Source: Gnetum montanum (lineage: Eukaryota > Streptophyta > Gnetopsida > Gnetales > Gnetaceae). From it: a stretch of DNA of 36,650 nt. Position numbers and translations under genes: made by a program. Shown piece by piece: positions 20,546-33,187 of the stretch (its first letter is position 1; every line of letters begins with the position of its first letter). The notes under the pieces were generated by a model. It saw only the letters and a list, made by a program, of their open reading frames with translations. It did not search any database and was not told the origin of the DNA. The stretch spans positions 741,543 through 778,192 of the forward strand of contig MNCI01006175.1 of NCBI GenBank assembly GCA_015680685.1, written 5' to 3'.

Positions 20546-22254
20546 AAGGGCTCATCATTGGCTTGTTCATAAGAAAGCAAATGACACTATGGTTAGTGTG
20601 CACGAACACTTTGTATCCAGGCACATAGTGCCTAAACTTCTCTAGAGCATACACCATCATCATTAGTTCTTTCTCCATTGTGGTGTAATTCAGCTATGCA
20701 TCCACAATGCTTCAACTTGTACAGTGGATGTAATATGGATGTTTCTTGTTATCCAACTATGTAAGCATGACTCCCAAGGCATAATTTGATACATCTTTCA
20801 TTATATGAAATGGTCTAGACCAATTAGGTGCTTGTCAAATTCGAGTCTCTATGAGCTTTTGCTTGAGACTTTAGAATGCATTTTTGCATTCCTTGGTCCA
20901 AATGAATGAAGCATCCTTTTTTGTAAGCTCGACCAATGGTTTTACAATCTTAGAGAAATTCTCTATGAATCACCAGTAGTAGCCAATGTGTTTAAGGAAT
21001 GACCAAACATCTTTAATGGTTTCTGGTTGGTGAGTTGTTCCTTGGATGACCCTTATCTTTTAAGGATCCACCTCAATCCCTACCTTAGAAATTTTGTGCC
21101 TGAATACAATGCCCTCTTAGACCATTAGATGGTTATTCTACCAATTGAGTTAAAGATTCGTCTTCACACACTTTTTAAGCACTTGCTCAAGCGGTCCAAA
21201 GCTTGCTCAAATGTTGCAACATAGGTTGAAAAGTCATCCATGAAGACTTCCACCCTGCAACCAATTTGTTGTTAAAAAATGCTCAAGACCAAGCATTGGA
21301 ATGTTGCAAGAGCATTACATAGACCAAAAGGCATCTTTCAATATGCAACAATTCCCCAAGGACTCATGAATGTTATTTTGGTCTAATCTTTTGATGTAAT
21401 CAGGATTTGGTTATAGCCACTATAACCATCCAGAAAGCTGTAATAGTAATGCCTAACTATAGTGTTTAACACTTGATCCACAAATGGCAATGAAAAGTGA
21501 TCTTTGAATGATGTCATATTCAACAATCGGAAGTCAATGGAGACCCACCACTTGCCATCTTTCTTTGGCACAATCATGAGTGGGCTAACCCATTCATTAT
21601 CTACACTGGGATAGATAAACCTTGCCTTGAGAAGTTGTTTGATTTCCTCTTTAATGATATGCTTTAATTTGAGGTTCAATCATCATTATGGTTGCCTCTT
21701 TGGCTTCATGGCCAAATTAGTGTAGATATGATGCTGGCATATCCTAGGATCAATCTCTCTAAGTTTAGGATATGACCAAGCAAAGGTTGTTGGCCATTTG
21801 TTTACCATCCTTAACAGCATCCATTTCTATTTAGAAGCAAAATTGGCATTGATGATTACCAGCTTGCCATTTTTCAAAAATGCATACTCCATATTGGTAG
21901 GTAGAGTTTTCAACTCTAAGAACTCTTATTTAAAATTTTCAGGGATTTCCAACTCTTTCCAATAGGTATCATCATTTGCATTATCAAAGAGTTGGTGATG
22001 AACTTGCTCTAATTCATCCATGTTTTCAACATAGGCACATGTCAAGCTCTTAGTAAGTTCCATGCAAAGTGTGCTACTTCCAAGATCAGCTATTAGTCAC
22101 CGAATGCCTTTTTGTTTTGTGGTTGCTATGTATAGGCACCTTTTATATCTGCCTCATTTGCACATTGCCTACATGCAAAAATGGATGCTCTTTTCATGGA
22201 CTAGAGTTTTTGCACAAAGTTGCACCCTGTATCACTGTACATGATTCATGAAAC
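20546..22254 (-). pseudogene. G2 reverse transcriptase and RNase H
   Basis: On the minus strand, the pre-RT segment (22250-21700) is followed by RT. The open stretch 21679-21383 contains VPKKDGKWWVSIDFRLLN and SFLDGYSGYNQI, including the first catalytic Asp. MPFGLCNALATFQ and FMDDFST (about 21244-21226, equivalent of the Y-x-DD box) follow in interrupted frame. RNase H (about 20900-20546) shows LNYTTMEKELMM and VFVHTNHS. R5 interrupts the frame directly after this. RT would copy the RNA into DNA and RNase H would remove the template; several stops prevent this. Confidence 0.85.
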
Positions 22255-22500
22255 TCATTTTTTCTCAATGTTTCCAAATGCCTTTTCCTTAGAAATTTCC
22301 AAGGAAAGATCTCTGATGTCCATTTTTGCATTAATAGTGCTCAACCAAGCCCTTTCCATAATGGTTGGGAAATCCCTTGTGTAGTTCTTAACTTTAATTA
22401 ATAGGAAATTGGCAAGATAAGACCACCCACATATAATGGTTACAATATCTTCTACTGGTCCCAATGGAACAATGATGGACTAATTTTTCCATTCTAAACA
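22255..22500 (-). pseudogene. G2 protease remnant
   Basis: The minus-strand frame 22464-22255 reads MGPVEDIVTIICGWSY and FPTIMERAWLSTINA, a close relative of the G1 protease at 3085-3290. The active-site region upstream is interrupted by stops. Confidence 0.8.
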
Positions 22501-25205
22501 GATGTTACTCTTCTTGCGAGGAGGTAAGTTCCAAACGTTGTAATTTTATGAGAAATTAGATTAACTCTAGAATTGAGTCAAGAAGAGCCCAGCATGGCTC
22601 ATTCCTAGCAATTTATAAATATATGAGAGGACTTCTAGAATCAACTCTTTTCCTAGAAAGGTTGCTAGCCTTGATTCAATCAGATATAGCATAGGTTAAC
22701 ATAACTATGTAGATCCTAAGAGAGGTTTGGTTTGAAGGGCTCTCAAAAGGAATGGATGTAGAAGATGAAGGAGATATAGGATGACCAACCACATAAGTAG
22801 ATGAGGGCTTAGTAGCGCTATTAGTTTGGAAGAATGGTCTTTTATTAGATCTTGGTTCCAAACCATTCAGCTAAGGAGCCAATTGTAAGTGAATGGCCCT
22901 AGTAGCATTATGTTGTTGTAGCTAGGCTAGAAGCTCACCTTGCAAGGATGGAGTAGGTGGTAATTGGGTTGAGGGTGGAGGCGCATGTGCTAAAGGATGA
23001 GGAGGGTGATAAGGATATCAGGTTTTCCCTCTAGTAAATGGGGAATGAGTTCTATAATACTCTAGAGGGTAGTAGTAATGCTGAAAAGAAGTGTGACTAG
23101 AAGAGTCACGTGGAGACATTAGTTGCTAAACATAGTACCCATATCAATTTGGCTACCTATAAGGGTACTGGTGCCTTGGTGGTGGTATCCTCTATGACTG
23201 TGGGTGCTACCACTGCTGGTACTGCTCATATGACTATGATGGAGCTCCACTTGGATGATAAGCTTGTTGTTGCTAGTGAAACTGCCTTGGATTACCTTGA
23301 GGATAAAGCAATCTTTTGGGTGCTTACCTTCTTACCATTCTAGGAGTTAGCACGTACACCTTAGACTCCTACAAGTGTGACATGATAGGGCAAAATCCTT
23401 TAGGATACTCATATTAGCAGATGTCACACCCACCATTGTCATTTGATTCTGACTCCACAACCTCTTCTATTGTAGTAGCTTTGCCCTTACCCCTTTGGTA
23501 GGCATGTTCAACTTTTCTCCATCTCTTACAGTCATGATCACTACTTTGTTATTTAGATTCTTCTGTAATTTTCATAGTAATTTGGAATTTTTCATTCAAA
23601 TAGTCCCATAATTTATCAACCTTGGTCAATATATCGGAAATAGATTTTCAAATTGCTAAGGTTTTTTTACTGCACCACCTCATCAACTGGTGCCTCCTTC
23701 TCATTGCTAAGATTTTCAAATTGCTAAGGTTTTTCAAAATTGAACCTACCTTTTTCTAATGGAAGGATCTTAATTATATTCCTTAGCACTTTCCTATTTT
23801 CTCAACTCTCCTTCTTCTTTTGCTACCTACTCTGTCAACTTTTGGATTTGACAGGCTCTAAGTTCTAATAGTCTTTCTTGGGCATAGATCCCAAGAGTTC
23901 TTCTCATTTCTAATCTAAGTCCATCTATGATATGGCAAAGTTGTTCCCACTAAGAATAACCATGGCTAGGGCATCAGTGTATGAGAGAATAGTATCTATC
24001 CATAACGATGTCTAAGGGTTCATGTGTTTCTTACTTCCATCCTTGGATTTTCCTTCTTAGATTAAACACTTGGGAGTATGTCTAATATTTATCATTGAAT
24101 AGCTCTAACAATGTACTCCACCTAGAGATGGATTCTAGCTCCAAGGATCAATACTAGCTTCCTACTTCCTTGATGAGTTTCTTGGGAAATAGATTTAATT
24201 TCTACCAATCAATTTCAATATTTTTTAACACATAGGCATTATGAAATGATTGAAGATATGTTTGTAGATTAGAGTTATATCCCCCCTCAAATCTAAGGAT
24301 ATTGTTCATGTCGAGTTGCTCAATCTGACTATCATTCATGTCTGGTTGGAATTTTTACTACCTCTACAATATTTAGCATGCTCTGAGTTGCCAGTAAAGG
24401 ATCATCATCATCATCATTTTGATGATGCCTATGATGTCCTTTGCTACCCCTTTGTTCATGGTGGACTTGATGATCATTATTATCCTGCTATTCACCTTCA
24501 TTAAGTTGTCCTTTCTACAGGGTCTGACAGAACTAGAAGAGGAAGAAGAAGATGCAAACAAAGGGGTCAAAGAGGGAGAAGCACTACCACCACCATTGTA
24601 TCTGCCATCTCCTCTATGCATGTCACAGCCACATTCGCCAGCTTTCTTGTCATCTTAATGCTTGCTCGACCTCCTACCTTGACTCCTACTTTTGCCTGAA
24701 CCTGGATTGTTAATAGTGGACTCCAAATTAAAGTTCAAGCCTTCATCATTAATGTCAAGGGGTGGAGAATCTTCATGTTGAGAACCCCCAAAAGGAGGAT
24801 CCTCATTGTCATTTTGGTTGAAAAGGAACAAGAATTGGTGAACTATTTCCCCTTCATAACTTCATGGTGCTTCGCCTAGTGTCAATCTCTCCTACATTGT
24901 GTTTCAATGGGATGGTAGTCCTGGTGGTCATGGTCATGCACAATGTACTCTTCTTGAAGATCCTGGATACCCAACCTCCTAAGAGTTTGGAGTAGCATCC
25001 CAAGAACAAATCAATCGGGAGGCAATACAATGTTACCCTTCATATCTTGCCACCACAATTGTTCATCTTGATGCAGGATGAAGGTGATGTCAGCCACATA
25101 CTCATTTGGATGAGTATATACCACCCTGCATTCTTGAGGCATTTGTGGTTTAGTGTCATCATCCCTATGGGAAGAAGAAATTTTGTAATTAGAATAAAAT
25201 ATCAA
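22501..25205 (-). pseudogene. G2 gag
   Basis: The ATG at 25205 begins a block with FILHQDEQLW and GNIVLPPD that matches G1 gag from 318. The matrix/capsid-like middle is scattered over several frames (25000-23600). The zinc-knuckle-like segment (GGCDIC, stop, YEYPKGFCP, about 23425-23380) matches G1's CEICQYDHPKEC. A Pro/Ser/Gln-rich part follows to about 22600. Stops and frameshifts occur throughout. The opposite-strand open frames at 23110 and 24419 are shadows of this decayed gag. Confidence 0.75.
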
Positions 25206-25317
25206 TGTGCTTAAATTATTATATTTATTTTTAGAATGATATTGACCTTAAGATTCATCTAACAATGTTAATGATTTTCACTATGCCTAGATAGCACACA
25301 TTTCAAACAAAAAGACT

Positions 25318-25335
25318 CCCCACCAATGGTGCCAA
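25318..25335 (-). other. G2 primer binding site
   Basis: The minus strand reads TTGGCACCATTGGTGGGG directly after the LTR end. It is the same tRNA-Asp-like type as at 174-191, with fewer C-to-T changes at the start. Confidence 0.75.
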
Positions 25336-26212
25336 TGATAAGCAGTGAGTACCCTAATGCCCAACCATATGAATCACTAAGTGTTTAGGCATGATCTGGT
25401 CAAATTCCATGGATCTTTTGTCTTCTGGTACACTAGACTCTAAGAAGTGGAACTAGCCCTAACAATCATTCGTTATCTTCTCAATTATACTTGTGATATG
25501 CAAAGGTATAGTTAAGTGCAATTGAGGCATATGATTTTTATTATTTTTATGTTTTATGTTTTGGATGCTTAAAATAAAGGATGAAAAGAATGAAGTAATT
25601 TAATTACTAATTTAATCTAACTAGCTACACCTAACTAATCCTAACATAAGCATCTATTCCCACTTTCCATACACATCCTGAACATGTATAACACTGTTGG
25701 GTTACCAAACATTAAGTATTATTGGGATTACCAAGCATCATGAGCATGCTTGAAGCGATCATACTTATGTGCTTAATTAATTTCTATTTAATTCAGCTTA
25801 ATTTAGCTTAATTACTTAAAGGCATTAAATAAAATTGCTAAAAACCTTGAATGCAAGAGAAAATATTTAATCTAGCCAAAGTGTTGCAAGGTTTATCAGA
25901 AAGCTTATCTTTATTACTACACACACTACCATGCTTAGGTACAATAGTGCTCAAATAAATATCTATACACTCAATGACTCTTGCTACGGGCACTTGGGAA
26001 ATATTTTAACTTTGGGGAAGAAAAACTGCAAGAGCTCTGCTACACTATGACAAAGATTGCCATAAATACGGCAAGTGAGCATGTATTTATAGGTAAAAAC
26101 AAATGCTATATTGATGGGGCCACGTCAACACATCAAATCATGTGTCGATGGAGCCTAGTTGACAAGGCCTAGTCAATGGGCCCAGTCGACGTAGCTAATT
26201 TATGATTCATCA
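25336..26212 (-). repeat. G2 5' LTR
   Basis: On the minus strand it begins TGATGAATCATAAATTAGC and ends CTGCTTATCA next to the primer site, 877 bp. It shares CCAAACATTAAGTATT-like and CCATATGAATC segments with the other Athila-like LTRs here. A TATAAATA box lies at about 26092-26085 on the minus strand. Confidence 0.8.
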
Positions 26213-26366
26213 GTAATGGACATTCATTTTTATAATATTGTACAATCTTTCACTTAGAGTCAATTAGCCTTTCTGTCAATAAAATTTATACTTCCCCAAA
26301 TTTCCTAAGGAAAACGATCCTAATTTTGTTCACTCGAGGATGAGTTTTCAGTCAATCATGGGGGTA
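26213..26366 (+). other. G3: 3' tail and polypurine tract of a plus-strand relative
   Basis: ATCATGGGGGTA (26355-26366) precedes the LTR start, as in G1 and G4. The preceding 140 bp resemble 31985-32110. The rest of G3 is not seen: G2 abuts it. Confidence 0.65.
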
Positions 26367-27217
26367 TGATGAAATAATAATAATAAAGGTTGTGTCTTTG
26401 CATGCTAGGATTTGTTGATGTGGATATGTTGATGTTGATGTAGTCATTGCTTATATAAATGCATGCACCCTCACATTTATGATACCTATTAATCTTAGTC
26501 TTAGCTTAACTCTTATAGTTTCTTTTGTCAAGAGTCAAAATATTTTCCCTTTAAGTGCCCACAACATAGATGTATGAGATTGTACAAAGCTTTATTCAAG
26601 TGCTTATGTACCTAGACACATTGGCATGATTAACAATAAAATCGAGATTTCATATATTCATTGTAACACTCAAACTAGTTTAATCTTACTTTTTAGTACT
26701 TTATGTTTCATGCACTTTACATTAATGTTCTTAATTAGTTAGTTAATGTCATCATTTATAAGCATATAAGTACGACCATTTCAAGCATATAAGTATGACC
26801 ATTTCAAGCATAACATATTAACACTTGGTAATCCTAGCAGTGGATACTTGGTACGCCCAGTAGTATACACTTGGAAACCTAGCAGCACTAATACCAATTC
26901 AGGATGTGTACAGTAAATGGAAATAGATACTCTATGTTAGGATAGTTACTTAATAAGATATTTGATTAGTTAAATAATTCAATCATTAAACTTTTATTTA
27001 ATCACCTAGCAATTAGGAATGTTATGCCTTAACCACACTTAACCAAATGCACAATTAAAACACAAGTGTGGATTAAGAAGACAATGACTTGTAACTACAT
27101 GATTCACTACTTAAGGACATGATAACTTAGGTAGCTAAGTCTATAGAATTTGACTAGATCATTGGTTAATACTTGAGATTTGTATGGTTGGGCATAGGGA
27201 ATACTTGTCACTCATTA
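26367..27217 (+). repeat. Athila-like LTR (G3 3' LTR and/or G4 5' LTR)
   Basis: It begins TGATGAAATAATAATAATAA and ends TTGTCACTCATTA, 851 bp. It is roughly 70% alike to 32125-32982 by eye, with a TATAAAT box near 26454. It is preceded by a polypurine tract but not followed by a primer site: the sequence after it resembles the post-pol spacer. Confidence 0.8.
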
Positions 27218-28950
27218 GTTCTTTATACATTTTTTATTTTCTCTATATTTTAATGATTATTCTATATTTTCTTCTACTTTCTACTTTAGCTTTTCTTGTT
27301 ACTTTCATTTGGTTTTAATTGCAATATCTAATTTTATTCCCTTATTGTTGCAAACTTTATTAATTATTGAATGCAACTATCAAGATTGTAGCTCATTATG
27401 TCTTTAGATTATGCTCTCTACTAACAAGCTATTAGTTTTTTGGTGGTATTAGGTAGTGCATTCACAACATCCACCCATTCCATCTATCTTATATGGAAGA
27501 CAATGGTTTTTTCACATAAAAAACTAAAAAGTAACATGTGATCTAGTTACCCAATGAACTAGGAAAGAACCAAGTAGAAGGGTGTGACTTCAAGAATATT
27601 TTTTGCGTTCTCTTCTCAACTTTCCTCCTAAGTTCTATGAGTCCTCATAGGCATATCATCACTCCTACTGTCAATCATAAAAAATAATATGTCACTATAC
27701 AATGTGGTTTCCAACAACAAATAATGAAAATTCAAAGCATAACTTTCTGAAGATCTCTTGGGATACAAGCACTAATTATGAGGCTAAAAAGGCATCTTAC
27801 CCATGCCTAAAGGCATATCTCTAACTAAGGCTCAATTTTCTTCCTACATAATATCTAACCACATCTTTCTCCTCTTTTCTTCTTTTCTTGGAGTGATAAT
27901 TATCTTTTATGATTGTCGTCAACTCAAGACGAGAGGAGAGGAGGAATACATCAATGCAAGAACACTATTATTGGTGTGGACTTGGTCTAGACTCAGAACA
28001 AACTAATATTAGATCATCTTAATCGTGCATTTCACCTAAGATATCATGCACCTATGATCCAAATTTTCCTCTTGATTTGTTTCTACCATTCTAGTACTTC
28101 ATTTTATCTCACCTTACCACCTCATACCATGGTAAGCTAATAATATTGTTTTGTAGTATACATAATCCTCAAACAATCTCTCACATGGGTATGATATTTA
28201 ACATGAACAACCATTCATCATCCAACATGCCTATGGACTCCTTGTGATGAGGTTATGCAAGGGCATCTTATGCATAAGCCTACTTTGAGAAGAACTCACT
28301 TTGCATATCCCTTGGTTTTCTTTAGTTTAAACTTCATAATCATAGGCCTCATTTTGATCTCGATAATCTTGATAGCTTGCATCATCCATTTTTGTGCTAA
28401 TTTGGCTTAAGCAGCATCTTCCATTTACTTATTCCACATGATCAATTTTCTCTAATTCCTAAACTAGAACCTTGCAACTATTGTTGCCATGTTTTCCCAA
28501 TTTTTTTGGCTTCCATTTGGCTCTTGTTTTGACACATAACACTTTCAAAATTTCCTAAAAACACATCCCCATTAACATGACATAGAAATAGTATAAATGT
28601 GTAAAACTTAGCTTATTTTTTTAATTTTTCTTCACATGCAAGAGGAGTTTTTATAATTTCTCAGAGCCCTAAACCTTCAAAGAGCCATAACTTCCCAATC
28701 ACTTATCTATTTTTACCCATTATTTGATCCTTGAGCTTTTGGAGGTACACTTTACATTGTTAGGACATCAAACACTAGGTTTCAATAGAAAATCTTTCAG
28801 AAATTTTTCTACTATCCCAAAAATGATATATTAAAATAATGATCCCAAGAGTTAATATCAACAAGCAACCTCTGTTAAAGCATGATTAAAATAATAATAA
28901 AATGTCATACACCTATGATTACTAAATAATAACTTAATGATAAAATCTCA
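27218..28950 (+). other. G4 non-coding spacer, related to the G1 spacer
   Basis: AT-rich. Blocks such as GAAGGGTGTGACTTCAAG (27578), CTCTAACTAAGG (27819) and CCTATGGACTCCTTG (28231) match G1 at 4142, 4409 and 4796 in the same order. No ORF of note; the 67-codon frame at 27803 is not supported. Confidence 0.65.
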
Positions 28951-29089
28951 GCTTTTGACCAACGAACTTAACCCGATCAAATAACAGAACATATCTAAAT
29001 TAACTTAGATTATATCTAAATGACTAATCCAGGGTTATGTTTGTGATCGTAGATTGCACCCAAGTGAGTACTGTAGGTAGTAGGGCCAT

Positions 29090-31850
29090 CACAACCCTAG
29101 GAGAAATGACCTCATGGAGGAAGGAAATAACAACAATAACCATAGCAATAACCCAAGAATAAGATGTCGAGGCAACCCATGCTACTGGGCCCCTACATGA
29201 GGAGCCTAAGGTGAAATCTTTTTGCTAGATTTCCACAACAGAGACAAGACAATCTAGCATGATGAGGTTCTAAGACTAGGACAATTGAATCTTGAGGTCA
29301 TGCCCATAGAGGCCTAGTTAGAGAAGATCCGCATTAAAGAAGTTTACAATTCTTTCCTTCATGAACTAAATTTTGGATCTTTCTTGGAGCTAACACTAGA
29401 AGAGGTGAGGATATAATTGCAAGGGTCTCCACTATAGTCCATTCTCTCTACTAATGGAGAATGGCACATGGGGGAAATCTACCTCTTCTAAAGTAATGGA
29501 CAAAGAGATGTGATTGTAAAGATTAAAGATATCGTCATCTCCTATTCAATTAAGATGATATCAAAGGCCCTTGAACTACTAGATATCAGGGAAAAGATGG
29601 TGGAAATTTAAACTTAGGTACACTCAAAGGGAAAGAAAGAATAAATCCAACAATGTTATGGTGTGAACTATAAGGAGTATGATGCCCTAACCAAGGCAAA
29701 GCAAGCTTATTTTAAGATTGCAACTTATTACCTCAATCCAACAATGAGGTCAAGCAAGGTTACTATCTTCTTCACCAAGACACACATAGCTCTAAGTGAA
29801 AACTTTTAATTCAACCAACTCATCTTTCTTGAGATTGAGAAATATTTTAATAAAAATGAAAAGGGTCGGAAGACACTTCCCTTTCCCTACGTCATCAGAA
29901 AGCTCTACAAAAGGGAAGGGATAGTCTGCTATGCTAATGATGTGGTTTGTAGAGCTCTTACTACATCATGGTAGTAGCTGATGAAGGGTAAAGTACCTGC
30001 TATGTTTCAAGAGGAAGAGCAACCACCACCAATACCGCCACCACCTACAATACCTAAGATGATGCCAGAAATGCTAGTAGCTACTAAACATCTAAGGAAA
30101 CTTAGAGAACAATAGTTGCAACAACAAGTCTTTAGAGGTGGTGAAGAATCATCTGTGTACTAACCAGTAATGATCCATTTGAATAAAACCACTAGGACTA
30201 TCAATTGGCCAAAGAATGAAATGATCCCACTATTCTGCTCACAAAGAAACCAAGCTCTTATTCACTCCAATCCCAATGCTAGAGAAGTGACCATGTCCAT
30301 CCCAGGATAAGCATTTTCTAAAATCTTTAGAAAGATAGCAACCTTATCTGTGATGCTAGAAGAAGATGAAGGAGCAATAGTCTTGGTCATGTCACACAAA
30401 GGCTAGGAAACTATAACAAAGGTGGTGACAAATAGAATTGAAAAATATTTGAGTGTTCTTACAACATCTGTCCCTAATGTTGATACCATGGTAGAAGTAC
30501 AAGCATTAGTAGGAGCCAAAAGTACAAGAATAAGTACAATCAATCACAAGAAAGTGTTTGGAAGACTAGTTGGAATTGGGCAACTAATTTTTAAGATATT
30601 TGATCTTCTTGAAGACATTTATGCTACCTAGTCATGATTGCTTGAGATAAGGGGCAAGATGCTAATTGCAAATGTGAAACTTGAAGAGGCCACCATTAGC
30701 AATTGATGATTGGCAATTGAGGTTGCGAAACTTAGAGCTCGTTTGTCAAATCCCATAATTCTCAAGACAAAGTTTACAAGGGATGAAGCTTTTCAACATC
30801 TTCAATAGAGATTTTAAAAGGCTTAGAATGTGAAAGAAATATGAATCTTTGATGTGTCACTATCAAAGGTAATGATGAATTCCTCAAGCCATGACCTATA
30901 ATAGATTTGCAAGAAAAGTCTTATGTTGACCCAGGAAAATCATTGGCTGTAGAATGTTGAGTACCAAAAGGATCAAATGGTTGAGTACATTCACTAGCAA
31001 TAGGAGCAACTTGCCAAGATGAACTTAGATGTGATGAGGTTGGCTGTAAAAAAGAGAAATCTCTCGATGGAGGAGGTTCATGTTATTTGCTAGAAGACTG
31101 CAATTGAGATTTCCACCTAGAAAAATGAGGCCCTAAAGTATGAACAAGTAAAGAATCACTACAGGGACTAGGTGGGAATTCTTGAGGAGATTAATGATAA
31201 GGAAATCAAGCTAGCAAAGGCAAAGGTGAATGAAGCCCTCTAGCAACTCCAATAGTAAGGGGATGTGAAGTAGTACATCTTCGATGGTCTCAATGCCTAT
31301 AATCAAGCAGAGATCTACATAAAGGGGTTGCAAATCAAGGAGATGATTGAATACATGAAACTAGCCAAGCTCCAATATGCAAACTTGGCAATGTTAACAA
31401 TAGGAAGGCAAGATCATAGTTGAAGAAGAAGATGGCTAGCTCCTACCTTCTTTATGAGGTGGAGTTCAAGCTCTATAAAGAGACCAAATAAAAGTTAGAA
31501 CTAGTCAATGCAGAGCTTGAAGTTCTTAAGAGCAAATTCATTGATCAAAGATCTATTACTAAGAACCTAGCTAGGAGAATAAGTAACTACCAAGAACTAA
31601 AAAACCTTATCTATATGTTTCGCTTTGAATGTAAACAATTCGTAGCTTAGTTTGTTAATATGAAAGAAATGTTCTCTACAATGTTGTGCTCATGGAATAT
31701 ACTAGCACCATCCCATTTAGGCAATGCTACTTGGATCACCCACAACCCACGAGATAAAGAGAAAAAATAAAATGCACTTCTAGATGCTTTCCAATTTTAG
31801 GTAATAGCAGTAGGACAACTTAGGCTTCTAATAAAGTAGGGGCATGATGA
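29090..31850 (+). pseudogene. G4 third ORF, about 2.7 kb, riddled with stops
   Basis: From about 29225 one frame can be followed to about 31420 and, after a single frameshift, to about 31850. It carries about 40 stops (by eye 24 TAG, 12 TAA, 4 TGA), most where Gln would fit. The N-terminal third has FNKNEKGRKTLPFPYVIRKL, similar in style to plant transposon proteins placed after pol in Athila-like elements. A Pro-rich stretch (PPPIPPPPTIP) lies near 30030. The last third is rich in charged heptads (LEEINDKEIKLAKAKVNEAL), probably coiled coil. It lies between the spacer and the polypurine tract, where Athila elements carry an env-like ORF. No transmembrane segment is evident. The exact family is uncertain. 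Confidence 0.65.
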
Positions 31851-32124
31851 AGGACCCTTTACACCACAAGAGCCTCCACCTCTAAGCACGATGTTAAGAT
31901 TTTATCCTATTTCAATCCATCTGGTTAACACTTGTAAAGTTTGTTAGATTGTCCAAATTCATTGCACCTTGTATAAATTTTTGTATCCATGCAAATTATA
32001 TGAAAAAATGGCACTAAGAGTTGTCCATTTATCATAGTCATTTAGTTAGTTCCATACTACCCCAAGTTTTGTAAGCAACTTGGTCCCATTTTCTTCACTC
32101 AAGTTTCAATCAATCATGGGGATA
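31851..32124 (+). other. G4 3' tail with polypurine tract
   Basis: A non-coding tail; ATCATGGGGATA at 32113-32124 directly precedes the LTR. Confidence 0.65.
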
Positions 32125-32982
32125 TGATGAAGTCTAAATAAGTTGGTTGCATCAACGCATGCCCATCAATGCAACCTTGTTGATGCATCCTTAGATGAAT
32201 TGGCACATATGTGTTGATGTTGATCCTCTTTAAGTCTATATAAATATGCACACTAGTTACATTAATGGCACCTTTAGTCATTCTCCTAGTAAAGCTCTTA
32301 TAGTTTTCTTCTGTAGGACTTAGTAAAATTTTCCTTTGAATGCTCATGGTATGGATTAAATTAATTGTACAGAGGTTTATTCAAAGTTCAAAATGTACCT
32401 AGATACTATTGCATGATGGAAATAAAATCAAGATTTTTTCTCTTCATTGCATCACTTAGACTAGCATTTAGTTTACTTACATGCATTTTACTTTTTTATA
32501 CTCAAGAATATAACATTTTATTCCATAGTAATGTGAGTATGACCACTTTGAGCATAACATACTAATGTTTGGCGATCCTAGTAGTGAATACGTGGTATGC
32601 CAAATAGTAAACACTTGGTAATCTAGCAGCACTAATATAAGTTTAAGATGTGTATGAAAAGTAGGAATAGATACTCTATGTTTATAATAGTTAAGTTATT
32701 AATTAGTTCAAGTTTAATATTTCAATCACTTATTTTCTTAATACTTTTAAAGATACAAAATTATAAAATTATAAATATAAATATCTTACATCTCAATTAC
32801 ACTTAGCCATATGGATGAAATTAACACAAGTGATGATTGAATGGACAATGACTAGTAACCTCATGTTTGACTATTTAGGATAAAAGTCACTTAGGTAGAA
32901 GGAGTCCATGGAATTCAACCAAATCACATGTACATGCTTGTGATTTGTATGGTTGGGCATAGGGAATACTTGTTACTCATTA
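32125..32982 (+). repeat. G4 3' LTR
   Basis: It begins TGATGAAGTCTAAATAAG and ends TTGTTACTCATTA, 858 bp, with a TATATAAATATG box near 32238. It is related to 26367-27217 and more distantly to the G1 LTR. Confidence 0.82.
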
Positions 32983-33187
32983 GAAAGTAAATCTATTCTA
33001 GGTGATGTGCTGCAATAATCATAAAAAATTATTATATTTATTTTTATTCATGAAGCTTGCTCAGGTATACTTCACTTAAATAAAGATGTTGTACAACTAT
33101 CTATGATCATATTTCAGGCACTCACAAACTAACTATGAATTCATGAAATAAAAATACAAGAGTTTGTGTAAGAATGGACTAAAATAT
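32983..33187. other. Unassigned spacer
   Basis: About 200 bp of AT-rich sequence between the G4 LTR and the copia LTR. I see nothing in it. Confidence 0.6.

Larger units (their letters stand above)
12357..26212 (-). mobile_element. G2: Athila-like gypsy element, minus strand, split by R5
   Basis: Read on the minus strand, this holds a 5' LTR (26212-25336), a primer site, gag, protease, RT and RNase H down to 20546, then, beyond the R5 insertion, integrase from 13968 to about 12600 and a post-integrase tail. Gag, protease and tail are close relatives of G1. The 3' LTR is missing: the element ends abruptly near 12357. Right of its 5' LTR the sequence is the 3' tail of a plus-strand relative (G3), suggesting insertion into it. 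All ORFs carry stops. Confidence 0.8.

Noticed and set aside
23110-24658. Plus-strand open frames in 23.1-24.7 kb
   Set aside because: They mirror the minus-strand G2 gag and its low-complexity parts and show no domain of their own.
29225-31850. TAG and TAA read as glutamine (altered genetic code)
   Set aside because: The frame would be almost open under such a code, but TGA stops also occur, one frameshift is present, and flanking LTR elements are clearly plant-type and decayed. Deamination at CAG sites explains the pattern more simply.
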